Below, piece after piece: positions 14,100 through 21,144 of a DNA stretch of 31,281 nt. The notes beneath the pieces were generated by a model, which was not told the origin of the DNA, did not search any database, and was given only the letters and a program-made list of their open reading frames with translations. Numbering within the stretch: position 1 is the stretch's first letter; every line of letters starts with the position of its first letter. The stretch comes from a virus, in IMG/VR virus record IMGVR_UViG_3300036670_000089, positions 1 through 31,281 of that record, one strand, 5' to 3'. A program made the position numbers and the translations under genes.

Positions 14100-14772
14100 G
14101 GTCTGGGATAGACTAATTGAAATCCAAGACCTGCTGATCAGCGAGTTCGCAAGAACAGGCGCAGAAAAGTTCGAGCCTAGCATGGATCGCTTCAACCAAC
14201 CAGGTTGGGTAAACCGAGTGTGGGTCAGTGACGCTTATCGTCGTGCCCATATTGATGTTGTGGATGCAAGACTAACTAAAGGGCTATGGATGATGCACTG
14301 TTGTATCTTCCCTCATACACATAACCCAGCTCCAATTTATGGATTTGATGTTATTGCTGGTAAAAATAAGATCACAGGCTGCTTCCACGATTACTCAAAA
14401 GCAGGTGATCCCGAACATCCTATGATGGATTGGTTTCATGACGAAGTTGCTAAACTAGAATGGCGCAAGCAACGTGCGCTACCTGAATGGGCTACTAACA
14501 TTTTTAGCGGTAGTATGGTAGCCGCAGGTAATGTAAGCGATGAAGCAGAACTAGATCAAATTGCAAATTTAGCTCAAACTACAATAGCGCATTATCTAAG
14601 CACAGTAGCAGAAACAAATAACACTGCTGAGGATACTACAGCAGCGCAGAACTACTATGCACAAAATCAGAAATGTAATCCTCATACACCACGGGTAATG
14701 GTTAGTTTAGGGCTTAGTGAAGAAGATGTTAAGCATTTTATACAAGAATGCCTGTTCCCTGAAATAGTATAA
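14089..14772 (+). CDS. pcyX: Ferredoxin-dependent bilin reductase (PcyA/PcyX-like)
   Basis: A 227-aa enzyme of the HY2 family that reduces biliverdin to a phycobilin. It aligns well by eye with cyanobacterial PcyA: YRRAHID with FRKMHLE, KGLWMMHCCIFP with KGLDILHCVMFP, PIYGFDVIAG with PLFGCDIVAG, LPEWATNIFS with LPPWGEIFS, and the C-terminal NQKCNPHTPRVM region. Equivalents of PcyA H88 and D105 are H70 and D87; E76, needed for full PcyA chemistry, is D56. PcyX from uncultured marine phages, found beside a phage heme oxygenase and making phycoerythrobilin, is the closest described type I know; the product here is not certain. Start is GTG. Confidence 0.88.
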   Translation: MESKVWDRLIEIQDLLISEFARTGAEKFEPSMDRFNQPGWVNRVWVSDAYRRAHIDVVDARLTKGLWMMHCCIFPHTHNPAPIYGFDVIAGKNKITGCFHDYSKAGDPEHPMMDWFHDEVAKLEWRKQRALPEWATNIFSGSMVAAGNVSDEAELDQIANLAQTTIAHYLSTVAETNNTAEDTTAAQNYYAQNQKCNPHTPRVMVSLGLSEEDVKHFIQECLFPEIV

Positions 14773-14782
14773 ATAACATACT

Positions 14783-15952
14783 ATGAGATTTTTTGAATTT
14801 GTTGACATAAAGTTAGACGAAGCCCCATTGGGCACTACCGGCCTATTTAAGTACAAGGGTACAAAAAAGGATAGAGTCCCTGTCTTTTTGCGAAAGATCG
14901 AACAGGGAACTCCTTTTAAAGTTAAGACCAAAGCTGGATTTATTGATATTGTTATAGACCCTGTTGAATTTGAAAGAGTTAAACAGTGGATCGAAAACCC
15001 TACTTCTAATCTAAAACTGAAAACTACAGATACAACCTATCCTATAATTCCCTTCGGCGCCATACTTAAAACCAAAGAATTTGGCGGAGAAGAAGCTGGT
15101 CAACGTGAAAAGATCGAACAGGGGCAAATTGGTGAAATACAATCTCAGCTTGAAGATGCTAAAGCTGGTCAACTGTCAGTTAAACTTAAAGTAGGCGATA
15201 CTGTTGTAAATGTTGGATCTGTAGAAAAAGAAAAAGGTAGTGTAAACGGTCGTGCACCAAAGAGTGATATGACTGTACTAGATCCAGACGGCACTCCCCG
15301 GGCATGGGTTAGTTTAAAAGGTGAGCCGTTCCGTTGGGGAGGTTGGCAGCATCTAATGAATATGCCAGAAATTAAACAATGGATGGACAGAATTAAGCAA
15401 GTTAACGGCGGAACATTTAAAGAGGGGATGAGCTTTGGTCTGCACATATCTTCCGACGTTGCTAACAAGATTGTGTTTGGAAAAGAATTCGGCGGCAAGC
15501 GTGGTTTTTCAAATGTTGATGCCGTATTGATTGGCGAGGCTACAATTACTAACGGTAAAATGTCTGCTACTAGAATGTATGCTAACGGACAAACGCCAAC
15601 AGGACCAGATCAGCCTTACCTTGTTATGCGCTTCATGAATGGTAGAAATGATGTAGGATTCAAAAACGTTCGAGCAGAAACAAATACAACAAGTGAAGGT
15701 CGTAAAGTTAAATGGCTAGATAGTGATGCTGATGTGCAATCTGCTATTAAGATGTTTTCATCTGAAGATGAGGAAAAAACAAAACTATCATCGATGACTG
15801 ACAAAGAGAAAAAGGTGTATAGAAAAGAAAAACGCCTATCATCTCAGCCGCCCGTGCCAGCAGCACCGGTAAGTGTTCCTCCGTCAAAAAACACCACCGC
15901 AATGCAGGGCACCTCTATGGTGTCTAGCCCAAAGCCCGAGCCTCAATTCTAA
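14783..15952 (+). CDS. Phage protein with a possible PD-(D/E)XK nuclease core
   Basis: A 389-aa protein. The middle part has KTKEFGGEEAGQREKIEQGQ, then PKSDMTVLDPDGTPRAWVSLKG, whose spacing of Asp, hydrophobic strand and SLK resembles the D...(D/E)xK core of restriction-type nucleases. This is inference from pattern only. Residues 185-300 are rich in Gly and aromatic residues (EPFRWGGWQHLMNMPEIKQW). The C-terminal 60 residues are low-complexity, Lys then Pro/Ser rich. The gene starts 10 bases after the bilin reductase, but function need not be linked. Confidence 0.75.
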   Translation: MRFFEFVDIKLDEAPLGTTGLFKYKGTKKDRVPVFLRKIEQGTPFKVKTKAGFIDIVIDPVEFERVKQWIENPTSNLKLKTTDTTYPIIPFGAILKTKEFGGEEAGQREKIEQGQIGEIQSQLEDAKAGQLSVKLKVGDTVVNVGSVEKEKGSVNGRAPKSDMTVLDPDGTPRAWVSLKGEPFRWGGWQHLMNMPEIKQWMDRIKQVNGGTFKEGMSFGLHISSDVANKIVFGKEFGGKRGFSNVDAVLIGEATITNGKMSATRMYANGQTPTGPDQPYLVMRFMNGRNDVGFKNVRAETNTTSEGRKVKWLDSDADVQSAIKMFSSEDEEKTKLSSMTDKEKKVYRKEKRLSSQPPVPAAPVSVPPSKNTTAMQGTSMVSSPKPEPQF

Positions 15953-15992
15953 AGTTTTAATCCAGTACAAGATTAAACGCTAAGTTTATATC

Positions 15993-16036
15993 TTCGCTCC
16001 TCACCTTAAATAATAGTAAGGTACACCGGGAGCGAA
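15993..16036 (+). promoter_or_regulatory. Hairpin covering the ribosome-binding site
   Basis: TTCGCTCC (15993-16000) pairs with GGAGCGAA (16029-16036), and inside it ACCTTA (16003-16008) pairs with TAAGGT (16017-16022). The GGGAG Shine-Dalgarno (16028-16032) of the next gene is buried in the outer stem, so the hairpin should limit translation until opened. Confidence 0.7.
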
Positions 16037-16039
16037 TCG

Positions 16040-16177
16040 ATGTCCAACACGTTATATACACCCGCGGTATTAAATGCCGCCCTATCAGCAAACTACACAT
16101 TCAAAAGTCCGGTCGGAAACGACAGTGGACCACAGTCGTTATGGCATAAGCTGGTGGAGACATCGTATGCTCGTTGA
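16040..16177 (+). CDS. Small protein of 45 aa
   Basis: The ORF starts 7 bases after GGGAG, and its leader forms the hairpin described at 15993-16036. The product starts MSNTLYTPAVLNAALSANYT and ends WHKLVETSYAR. The next ATG (16167) overlaps its end by 11 bases in another frame. The good ribosome-binding site, coupling and elaborate leader argue for real coding. No family recognised. Confidence 0.6.
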   Translation: MSNTLYTPAVLNAALSANYTFKSPVGNDSGPQSLWHKLVETSYAR

Positions 16178-16610
16178 ACTGGCCGCAGCAAATGCTGCAT
16201 TTGATATCGTTAAACAGACTGTGGCCAATGGTAAAGAACTATGGGAAGCAAGCCAGGCACTGGCAACTTACTTTGGACTCAAACGTGAGATACAAAAACA
16301 AGCCCATAAGCACGGATACAAGTCGGATATTGCTGCATTCATGGCAGCAGAGGAACTTGCTGCCAACGAGACACAGTTGAAAGAACTAATGATCTACGGC
16401 GGCCGAGGCGGCATGTGGGACTCATGGTTAGAATTCCAAGCTGAAATAAAACGCAGCAAGGACAGAGAAGACGCAGAAGAAGCACAGCGCAGATACCTTC
16501 GCAAAAAACGTATTGGCCAAATATGCATGTGGATAGGAATTTCAATAGTAGCTGTGGTATTTGTGATTAGTGCAATATTTACAACTCTAGCAATTCTAAA
16601 ATATAACTAA
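16167..16610 (+). CDS. Conserved phage protein with C-terminal membrane helix
   Basis: A 147-aa protein starting MLVELAAANAAFDIVKQTV. A helical body follows (LKELMIYGGRGGMWDSWLEF, then a charged coil of about 30 residues) and one C-terminal membrane helix (CMWIGISIVAVVFVISAIFT). I recall close look-alikes in T4-like aquatic phages. The start at 16167 is preferred over an in-frame ATG at 16074, because the longer form would overlap the 45-codon gene for 100 bases. Function unknown. Confidence 0.78.
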   Translation: MLVELAAANAAFDIVKQTVANGKELWEASQALATYFGLKREIQKQAHKHGYKSDIAAFMAAEELAANETQLKELMIYGGRGGMWDSWLEFQAEIKRSKDREDAEEAQRRYLRKKRIGQICMWIGISIVAVVFVISAIFTTLAILKYN

Positions 16611-16622
16611 GAGAGATGTAGA

Positions 16623-16970
16623 ATGAGTGATAAAAAAGAAATAACCCTGGAACCGGGATGTGAGATAGAAGCAGCAGACTTAAACGGTGATGGGCATATT
16701 ACAAAAGTAGAACTAGCTATGCACTTGGAATTCAAGCGTAAAGAACTAGAAGATCAAGATGCACAGCGTGATGCCATGCGCAAAATGGCCTGGTTCGCGC
16801 TGTCCGGAATGTTACTGTACCCAACCACAATCATGATTACATCGTGGCTGGGACTTGATAAAGCAGCCGGAATCATTGGCGATATTGCCCCAACTTATTT
16901 TGTTGCTATCTCTGCATTAGTTGCGGCATTCTTTGGCGCCAACGCATACAGCAGCAAGAAAAAAGAGTAA
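16623..16970 (+). CDS. EF-hand-like membrane protein
   Basis: A 115-aa protein with a Ca-binding EF-hand-like loop DLNGDGHITKVEL (about 19-31), a charged helix and two membrane helices (about 53-73 and 87-107). A D-x-N-x-D-G loop followed by two membrane spans is a combination I recall from several marine phages. It follows the previous membrane-protein gene by 12 bases. Function unknown; calcium binding is inference from the loop. Confidence 0.8.
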   Translation: MSDKKEITLEPGCEIEAADLNGDGHITKVELAMHLEFKRKELEDQDAQRDAMRKMAWFALSGMLLYPTTIMITSWLGLDKAAGIIGDIAPTYFVAISALVAAFFGANAYSSKKKE

Positions 16971-17053
16971 GATATAATAATACAAGTAGAGTTTAGAAAA
17001 TTAAACAACTACGCAATAAACAACTAAATATTTACACAATAAGGTAATAAATT

Positions 17054-17380
17054 ATGTTCAAATATTTAATATTGTCAGTTGCAATGTTCTCTTGTGTTTC
17101 CTTCGCAGAGCCAACAGAACAAAAAAAAACAGTAATATGTGATTCTTCGAAAAATATACTTCCGCACTTAGAGTCCAAATACAATGAATATCCTATGTTT
17201 ATTGGCGATGTACCGTTAAAAGAGTCTAAGACAGCATACATTGGAGTAACGGTAAACCCAGAAACTCAGACGTGGACCGTTATATTGTTTGACAAAGATG
17301 TCGCCTGTATAATAGAGACAGGTACAGGGTTTAAATTTAAGATGCCTGGTACTATTTCTAGTACTAAAGACTTTATTTGA
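17054..17380 (+). CDS. Secreted small protein
   Basis: A 108-aa protein with a clear signal peptide (MFKYLILSVAMFSCVSFAE, cleavage probably after SFA). Two cysteines (in VICDSS and VACIIE) could form a disulfide in the periplasm. The mature part is a small mixed alpha/beta domain with YIGVTVNPETQTWTVILFD. A terminator follows 5 bases after the stop. Function unknown. Confidence 0.75.
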   Translation: MFKYLILSVAMFSCVSFAEPTEQKKTVICDSSKNILPHLESKYNEYPMFIGDVPLKESKTAYIGVTVNPETQTWTVILFDKDVACIIETGTGFKFKMPGTISSTKDFI

Positions 17381-17384
17381 ATTA

Positions 17385-17414
17385 AGCAGCTACCGCTAGC
17401 TGCTCTAAGTTTTT
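17385..17414 (+). terminator. Rho-independent terminator
   Basis: AGCAGCTA (17385-17392) and TAGCTGCT (17397-17404) form an 8-bp stem with a CCGC loop; five T residues follow after a 5-base gap. A second hairpin, TGCTAG/CTAGCA, lies at 17430-17452 and shares the octamer CCGCTAGC. Confidence 0.75.
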
Positions 17415-17511
17415 AATTACACCCCTACTTGCTAGTGCTGTTGCCGCTAGCACATCCAAATTACCAAGTATTTTGAAAATATCACTTATCGATTAGGTGA
17501 GATCTGTCCGG

Positions 17512-17540
17512 TTGACTTCTTTCTTGATCTATGTTATAAT
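17512..17540 (+). promoter_or_regulatory. Sigma70-type promoter giving a probably leaderless mRNA
   Basis: TTGACT at 17512-17517 and TATAAT at 17535-17540, spacer 17 bases ending TGT. The start codon begins only 7 bases after the -10 box, where transcription itself should start. Confidence 0.9.
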
Positions 17541-17546
17541 ACAAGT

Positions 17547-18401
17547 ATGAAAATTAAACTTGTATCAGACTTACATTTAGAATTTAGCGATTGTGTTATT
17601 AATAATAACGATAATTGTGATGTTCTAATTTTGGGTGGCGACATCATGATTGCACAAGATCTACACGACCATCATGCCGCAGATTTCGATCCGTACAGCA
17701 ACAACGCCTTGGCGGACCTTAGTCGCAAGATGCAAAAAGTCGCTCGCTTTCGAGATTTTTTGAAGCGGTGTAGTTTCCAATTTCCCCATGTTATCTACAT
17801 TATGGGAAATCATGAGTTTTATAACGGAAAGTTCTATGCTAGTATTGATCACATGCGGGACGAAATTGCAAAGTATCCCAACATCTACATGCTGGAGCAG
17901 GATACAAAGATCATTGACAATGTCGTATTTGTAGGCGGCACATTATGGACTGACCTGAACAAGGGCGACCCAATGACCATGCATGCCATCGAAGGCATGA
18001 TGAATGATTTTCGTATCATTCGAAATGACAAACGTGAGTTTGCTCGCATGAGTGCCCGTGATGTTGCAACCCGACATGCTAGAACCCTGAGCTACTTTAG
18101 ACTCATGCTGTCTGAACACAAGGACAAGAAGTGTGTGGTAGTTGGGCATCATAGCCCCAGCTTTCAAAGTGTGCATGAGGACTATAAGTCCCAGTACTTG
18201 ATGAATGGCGGTTACCATAGTGACCTGAGCGAATTTATCCTGGATCATCCGCAGGTTAAACTGTGGACACATGGTCACACCCATTACCCGTTTGATTACG
18301 TGATTGGTGAGACTAGAATTGTTTGTAATCCACGTGGTTACGAAAACGAAGGGTACAGTGAAGACACTGGATGGAACCCTAACATAGTATTGGAAGTATA
18401 A
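17547..18401 (+). CDS. Calcineurin-like metallophosphoesterase
   Basis: A 284-aa two-metal phosphoesterase. Motifs in order: SDLHLEF (D8, H10), GGDI (D32), GNHEFY (N88, H89), VVGHHSPS and THGHTHYP near the C-terminus. Such enzymes cleave phosphomono- or diesters; the substrate is unknown. The N-terminal motif fixes the start, because D8 lies only seven residues in, so no later start is possible. The mRNA therefore seems leaderless. The next gene overlaps its stop (TAATG) and begins the run of tiny genes. Confidence 0.9.
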   Translation: MKIKLVSDLHLEFSDCVINNNDNCDVLILGGDIMIAQDLHDHHAADFDPYSNNALADLSRKMQKVARFRDFLKRCSFQFPHVIYIMGNHEFYNGKFYASIDHMRDEIAKYPNIYMLEQDTKIIDNVVFVGGTLWTDLNKGDPMTMHAIEGMMNDFRIIRNDKREFARMSARDVATRHARTLSYFRLMLSEHKDKKCVVVGHHSPSFQSVHEDYKSQYLMNGGYHSDLSEFILDHPQVKLWTHGHTHYPFDYVIGETRIVCNPRGYENEGYSEDTGWNPNIVLEV

Positions 18402-18637
18402 TGAACGAACGGATTAGAGAACTCCTTAAACAGAGTTGCGGCTTTGAATATGATGAGGACGGTAATGAACTGACTCCGATTCTTGTTGGTAAGGATTTGG
18501 CTAGGTTCGTCGAGTTGATTCTACTTGAAGTTACAGACATACTCATGTCGTATCGTGGCAAAGTTGTGTTCGAAGACGGTGCTGAATATAACTACGAGCA
18601 TCCTATCATTGCTATCAAAAAACATTTTGGAGTTTAA
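18401..18637 (+). CDS. MNERI/HFGV family protein 1 (divergent)
   Basis: A 78-aa member of a family repeated seven times up to 23324: MNERIRELLKQ start, central helix LARFVELILLEVTDIL where other members have KFAQLIVQECA, and IKKHFGV at the C-terminus. All seem to be small helical proteins of unknown function. The TTTGGAGTT codons of its C-terminus provide GGAG exactly 7 bases before the next ATG. Confidence 0.8.
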   Translation: MNERIRELLKQSCGFEYDEDGNELTPILVGKDLARFVELILLEVTDILMSYRGKVVFEDGAEYNYEHPIIAIKKHFGV

Positions 18638-18639
18638 GA

Positions 18640-18897
18640 ATGATTTACATTAGATTTGCTCTAAGAAACCCATGGCTTCAACGGCATGCGGTAATTGTTG
18701 ATAAAGCAATTACAGTCACTGAAAACAAAACTATTGAAGTTGCACTGTACAGGAACAACTGCATATTTGAATTTAGTTTTGGGATTACTAGCTTTAAACA
18801 AGACCACGCCGGCTTTAATTTTGACATTGGGTTGTTTGGATACAACTTTGAGTTTATTTTTTATGATAACAGGCACTACGATGAACGAACGTATTAA
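18640..18897 (+). CDS. Conserved hypothetical phage protein, 85 aa
   Basis: A beta-rich 85-aa protein: LQRHAVIVDKAITVTENKTI, then FNFDIGLFGYNFEFIFYDNR. The C-terminal pattern IGLFGYNFEF..YDNRH is familiar to me from small phage proteins without known role. The GGAG in the previous gene's last codons serves as its ribosome-binding site. It overlaps the next gene by 17 bases. Confidence 0.75.
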   Translation: MIYIRFALRNPWLQRHAVIVDKAITVTENKTIEVALYRNNCIFEFSFGITSFKQDHAGFNFDIGLFGYNFEFIFYDNRHYDERTY

Positions 18898-19114
18898 ACT
18901 ACTTGCCGAACAAGCTCAGATTAGACTATTTGAGGATAAGTCATTTGGGTGGAGTGTGATTGCAGGAACAGATCAGCATTTGGAAAAGTTCGCCCAGTTG
19001 ATTGTTCAGGAATGTGCTGATGTTGCTTGGAGAAATACTCCTGAAACAGAAGAATTGGAATATAGCCATCTAATCAGTGATAAAATCAAACAACATTTCG
19101 GAGTTGAAGAATGA
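18881..19114 (+). CDS. MNERI/HFGVE family protein 2
   Basis: A 77-aa copy with MNERIKLLAEQAQIRLFEDK, LEKFAQLIVQECADVAW and IKQHFGVEE. The ATG at 18881 is chosen because it matches the start of all other copies; the frame is open further upstream but in the middle of the preceding gene. Its central DNA segment (around 18984-19014) is nearly identical to that of copies 3, 4 and 7. The last codons carry the ribosome-binding site of the next gene. Confidence 0.82.
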   Translation: MNERIKLLAEQAQIRLFEDKSFGWSVIAGTDQHLEKFAQLIVQECADVAWRNTPETEELEYSHLISDKIKQHFGVEE

Positions 19115-19539
19115 ATAAACTATTTTTGGACTGTGAATTTAACGGTTTCGGCGGCAAGTTGATGTCCATGGCATTGGTTCCAGCAGGACAGGAACCTGAG
19201 TTCTATTGTGAGATCGAAATGACCGACCAGTTGGATCCATGGGTTGCGGCAAATGTTGTTCCCCATATGACGCAGGTTCCTGTCACCTACACGGAATTCC
19301 AGCACCGTCTGTGCCAGTATCTCATCAACATGGAGAACATCATTATTGTTGCTGACTGGCCAGATGATATTCGTTACTTCTGCGAAGCGCTGATTACTGG
19401 TCCAGGCGAAAGAATTAATATCCCAAGTGTGATAAAGTTTGAACTGGACCTCAACATCGACTATGTATCTGCGGTTCCGCATAATGCACTACATGATGCT
19501 CGTGGTATTAGAGAGCATTTTTTCGGAGTTGAATCGTGA
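19111..19539 (+). CDS. DEDDh exonuclease-like protein ending in FGVE
   Basis: A 142-aa DnaQ-fold protein: LDCEFNGFGG (D7, E9), VADWPDDIRYF (D82 or D85) and PHNALHDARGI (H124, D129). The compact size and motif wording are like Rv2179c-type 3' exonucleases. It differs clearly from the exonuclease at 12113. Its last residues, REHFFGVES, copy the ending of the MNERI/HFGVE family although the rest is unrelated; the GGAG in that stretch sits 7 bases before the GTG start of the next gene. Confidence 0.82.
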   Translation: MNKLFLDCEFNGFGGKLMSMALVPAGQEPEFYCEIEMTDQLDPWVAANVVPHMTQVPVTYTEFQHRLCQYLINMENIIIVADWPDDIRYFCEALITGPGERINIPSVIKFELDLNIDYVSAVPHNALHDARGIREHFFGVES

Positions 19540-19781
19540 AACCCTGTCCCTTTTGTGGCAAAGCAGTTGATATGGAAGATGGTGACACGCTATATCCAAA
19601 TGGCACTGCCTGGCAAGTTCGAGAGAATGGATTGCGAAGTTACCATTCTTATCGAGAAGTAGCTGACCAAGATTCTTGGTGTTACAGCATGCACTGTCCA
19701 ACCACTGCTGGTGGCTGCGGCGCAGAAATGCCAGCCGATTCTAAACAAGAGGCTGTTGATAAATGGAACACCCGAGTATGA
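19536..19781 (+). CDS. Lar-like zinc-ribbon protein
   Basis: An 81-aa protein with two cysteine knuckles: KPCPFCGKAV (C4, C7) and HCPTTAGGCGAEM, ending EAVDKWNTRV. This is the pattern of the Lar family of small phage proteins, whose founder relieves type I restriction in E. coli; anti-restriction here is inference. It starts with GTG, overlapping the preceding stop, 7 bases after GGAG. Confidence 0.8.
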   Translation: MKPCPFCGKAVDMEDGDTLYPNGTAWQVRENGLRSYHSYREVADQDSWCYSMHCPTTAGGCGAEMPADSKQEAVDKWNTRV

Positions 19782-19996
19782 ACGAACGAATTAAAGCACT
19801 GGCTCTGCAAGCTGGAATAGAATTTACATATGATCCGACCGAAACTCCCATGGGAGAGTTTGTCGAAGCCTGGGACGGCGATCTGGAAAAATTCGCCCAG
19901 TTGATTGTGGCGGAATGTATTGCTCTAATATATGAAGATGACGGCGCAACACATCACGCTGAACTACTTGAAGAACATTTTGGAGTTGACCAATGA
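19778..19996 (+). CDS. MNERI/HFGVE family protein 3
   Basis: A 72-aa copy: MNERIKALALQAG, DLEKFAQLIVAECIALIY and LLEEHFGVDQ. The ATG at 19778 overlaps the stop of the zinc-ribbon gene (ATGA) and matches the family start. The rest between the conserved blocks is variable and acidic. Carries the next gene's ribosome-binding site in its last codons. Confidence 0.82.
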   Translation: MNERIKALALQAGIEFTYDPTETPMGEFVEAWDGDLEKFAQLIVAECIALIYEDDGATHHAELLEEHFGVDQ

Positions 19997-20226
19997 AAGT
20001 TAAAGATCTAATCCGCAGACTGAACGCTATTGATCCTGAGATGGAAGTGGCTATCCTAGATGGATTCAATGGTGGCGGACAACCACGAGCAGTAAACCTC
20101 GGGCCTGTGGTTTGGGATCAAGAAACATTGGAAGAAATGGCTGAGTGTGATGAGTCAATTGACTACAGCGACCTAGATGTTAAATCAGGCACTGAAATCC
20201 TTGTGATGGGCTACGGCTGCTATTGA
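19993..20226 (+). CDS. Conserved hypothetical phage protein, 77 aa
   Basis: The protein starts MKVKDLIRRLNAIDPEMEVA and continues ILDGFNGGGQPRAVNL, a pattern common in short phage proteins where a helix is followed by a Gly-rich loop. It overlaps the previous gene by four bases. Function unknown. Confidence 0.78.
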   Translation: MKVKDLIRRLNAIDPEMEVAILDGFNGGGQPRAVNLGPVVWDQETLEEMAECDESIDYSDLDVKSGTEILVMGYGCY

Positions 20227-20244
20227 CAACTAATAACCCATCGG

Positions 20245-20273
20245 TTGACAGGGTTGTCTAAAACTGCTATAAT
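20245..20273 (+). promoter_or_regulatory. Perfect sigma70 promoter (twin copy 1)
   Basis: TTGACA at 20245-20250 and TATAAT at 20268-20273, 17-base spacer ending TGC (extended -10). The spacer is nearly identical to that of the promoter at 20581. GACA/TGTC forms a small dyad at 20247-20258. Confidence 0.93.
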
Positions 20274-20306
20274 ATACACATAGACAGCAACAAACAGGAG
20301 CACATG

Positions 20307-20570
20307 ATGCCATTACCAGATCAAGCAGCAAAAGAAATCGTCACTGAAATTAAAACTATTGTGATCGATGGCGTATCTTATGATCGCACACCTGGCTCCC
20401 CATTTGATTCTGGTAGTGCTGACAGTTACTATGGTTCGGCCTGGAGCCCAAGTAAAGGTATTGGATCAGAGCGTGTTGACCGTATATCGCAGCTTACTGA
20501 CACAGACATAGCTGAATACACCGCAGGCTATACATGGAATGAAGAAGACTACGGCGTTTACAAAAGTTAA
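20307..20570 (+). CDS. Conserved phage protein with YDRTP motif, 87 aa
   Basis: The product contains VIDGVSYDRTPGSPFDSGSA and DSYYGSAWSP, a Tyr/Ser-rich pattern that recurs in small phage proteins. The ATG at 20307 is favoured over 20304 because AGGAG (20296-20300) is then 6 bases upstream. A shorter relative with SYDRTP is encoded at 30064. Single-gene unit between two near-identical promoters. Function unknown. Confidence 0.78.
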   Translation: MPLPDQAAKEIVTEIKTIVIDGVSYDRTPGSPFDSGSADSYYGSAWSPSKGIGSERVDRISQLTDTDIAEYTAGYTWNEEDYGVYKS

Positions 20571-20580
20571 GACCCTTCGG

Positions 20581-20609
20581 TTGACAGGGTCGTCCAAAAG
20601 TGCTATAAT
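20581..20609 (+). promoter_or_regulatory. Perfect sigma70 promoter (twin copy 2)
   Basis: TTGACA at 20581-20586 and TATAAT at 20604-20609, 17-base spacer ending TGC. It matches the promoter at 20245 at all but three positions of the 29 bases. Confidence 0.93.
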
Positions 20610-20636
20610 TAACGCATAGCAATAAAGGAGCTGGTG

Positions 20637-20792
20637 ATGACTGTTTATCTTGTATTGGAAGAGGATCGTGGCTTTGGTACCACAGTGGTAGCTGCGTTTA
20701 CTTCGCTGCCTGGTGCCTACGCATACCTGAATGGACCCAACGGTTCTAACTGCTATCTTGAATCCACTGAAGGCGTAGAGGTTCGAACATGA
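20637..20792 (+). CDS. Small hypothetical protein, 51 aa
   Basis: A 51-codon ORF after AAGGAG (20625-20630), 27 bases past the -10 box. The product, MTVYLVLEEDRGFGTTVVAA followed by FTSLPGAYAYL and CYLESTEGVEVRT, looks like a small alpha/beta domain. The next small gene overlaps its stop as ATGA. No family assigned. Confidence 0.75.
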   Translation: MTVYLVLEEDRGFGTTVVAAFTSLPGAYAYLNGPNGSNCYLESTEGVEVRT

Positions 20793-20929
20793 ACGAACTA
20801 ATACTTTTCTTTGTAGGCATGATTCACGGCTGTATCCTAGGTTACATTGTGTGGGCTCCCAAGACTTCCTTCAAACAAGCATTTCTTGATGGCATGACAC
20901 TACAGTTCCTTTGGAGGAAACGCAAATGA
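20789..20929 (+). CDS. Small single-span membrane protein, 46 aa
   Basis: The ORF overlaps genes on both sides by four bases (ATGA). The product has one membrane helix (LILFFVGMIHGCILGYIVW) and a basic C-terminus (LWRKRK). Its first ten bases, ATGAACGAAC, equal the starts of the MNERI family although the protein is unrelated. GGAGG near its end serves the next start. Confidence 0.7.
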   Translation: MNELILFFVGMIHGCILGYIVWAPKTSFKQAFLDGMTLQFLWRKRK

Positions 20930-21144
20930 ACGAACGAATTCGAGAACTTGAAGCACAATGCTGGGAGCCTAAGCAATACGGTCCACCTTGGTTTAACTCT
21001 CAAAAGTTCGCCCAGTTGATTGTCGAAGAATGTGCTGCTATTGCCTTAAAGAGTGGGAACACAAACAATAAAAGTTTGCAGACAAAAGTTGAGGCAGAAC
21101 GAATCTATCACAAAATTAAAGAACATTTTGGAGTTGAAGAATGA
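20926..21144 (+). CDS. MNERI/HFGVE family protein 4
   Basis: A 72-aa copy: MNERIRELEAQC, SQKFAQLIVEECAAIALK and KIKEHFGVEE. The ATG at 20926 overlaps the previous stop and follows GGAGG by 9 bases; an upstream in-frame extension is disfavoured for both reasons. Carries the next gene's ribosome-binding site in its last codons. Confidence 0.82.
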   Translation: MNERIRELEAQCWEPKQYGPPWFNSQKFAQLIVEECAAIALKSGNTNNKSLQTKVEAERIYHKIKEHFGVEE

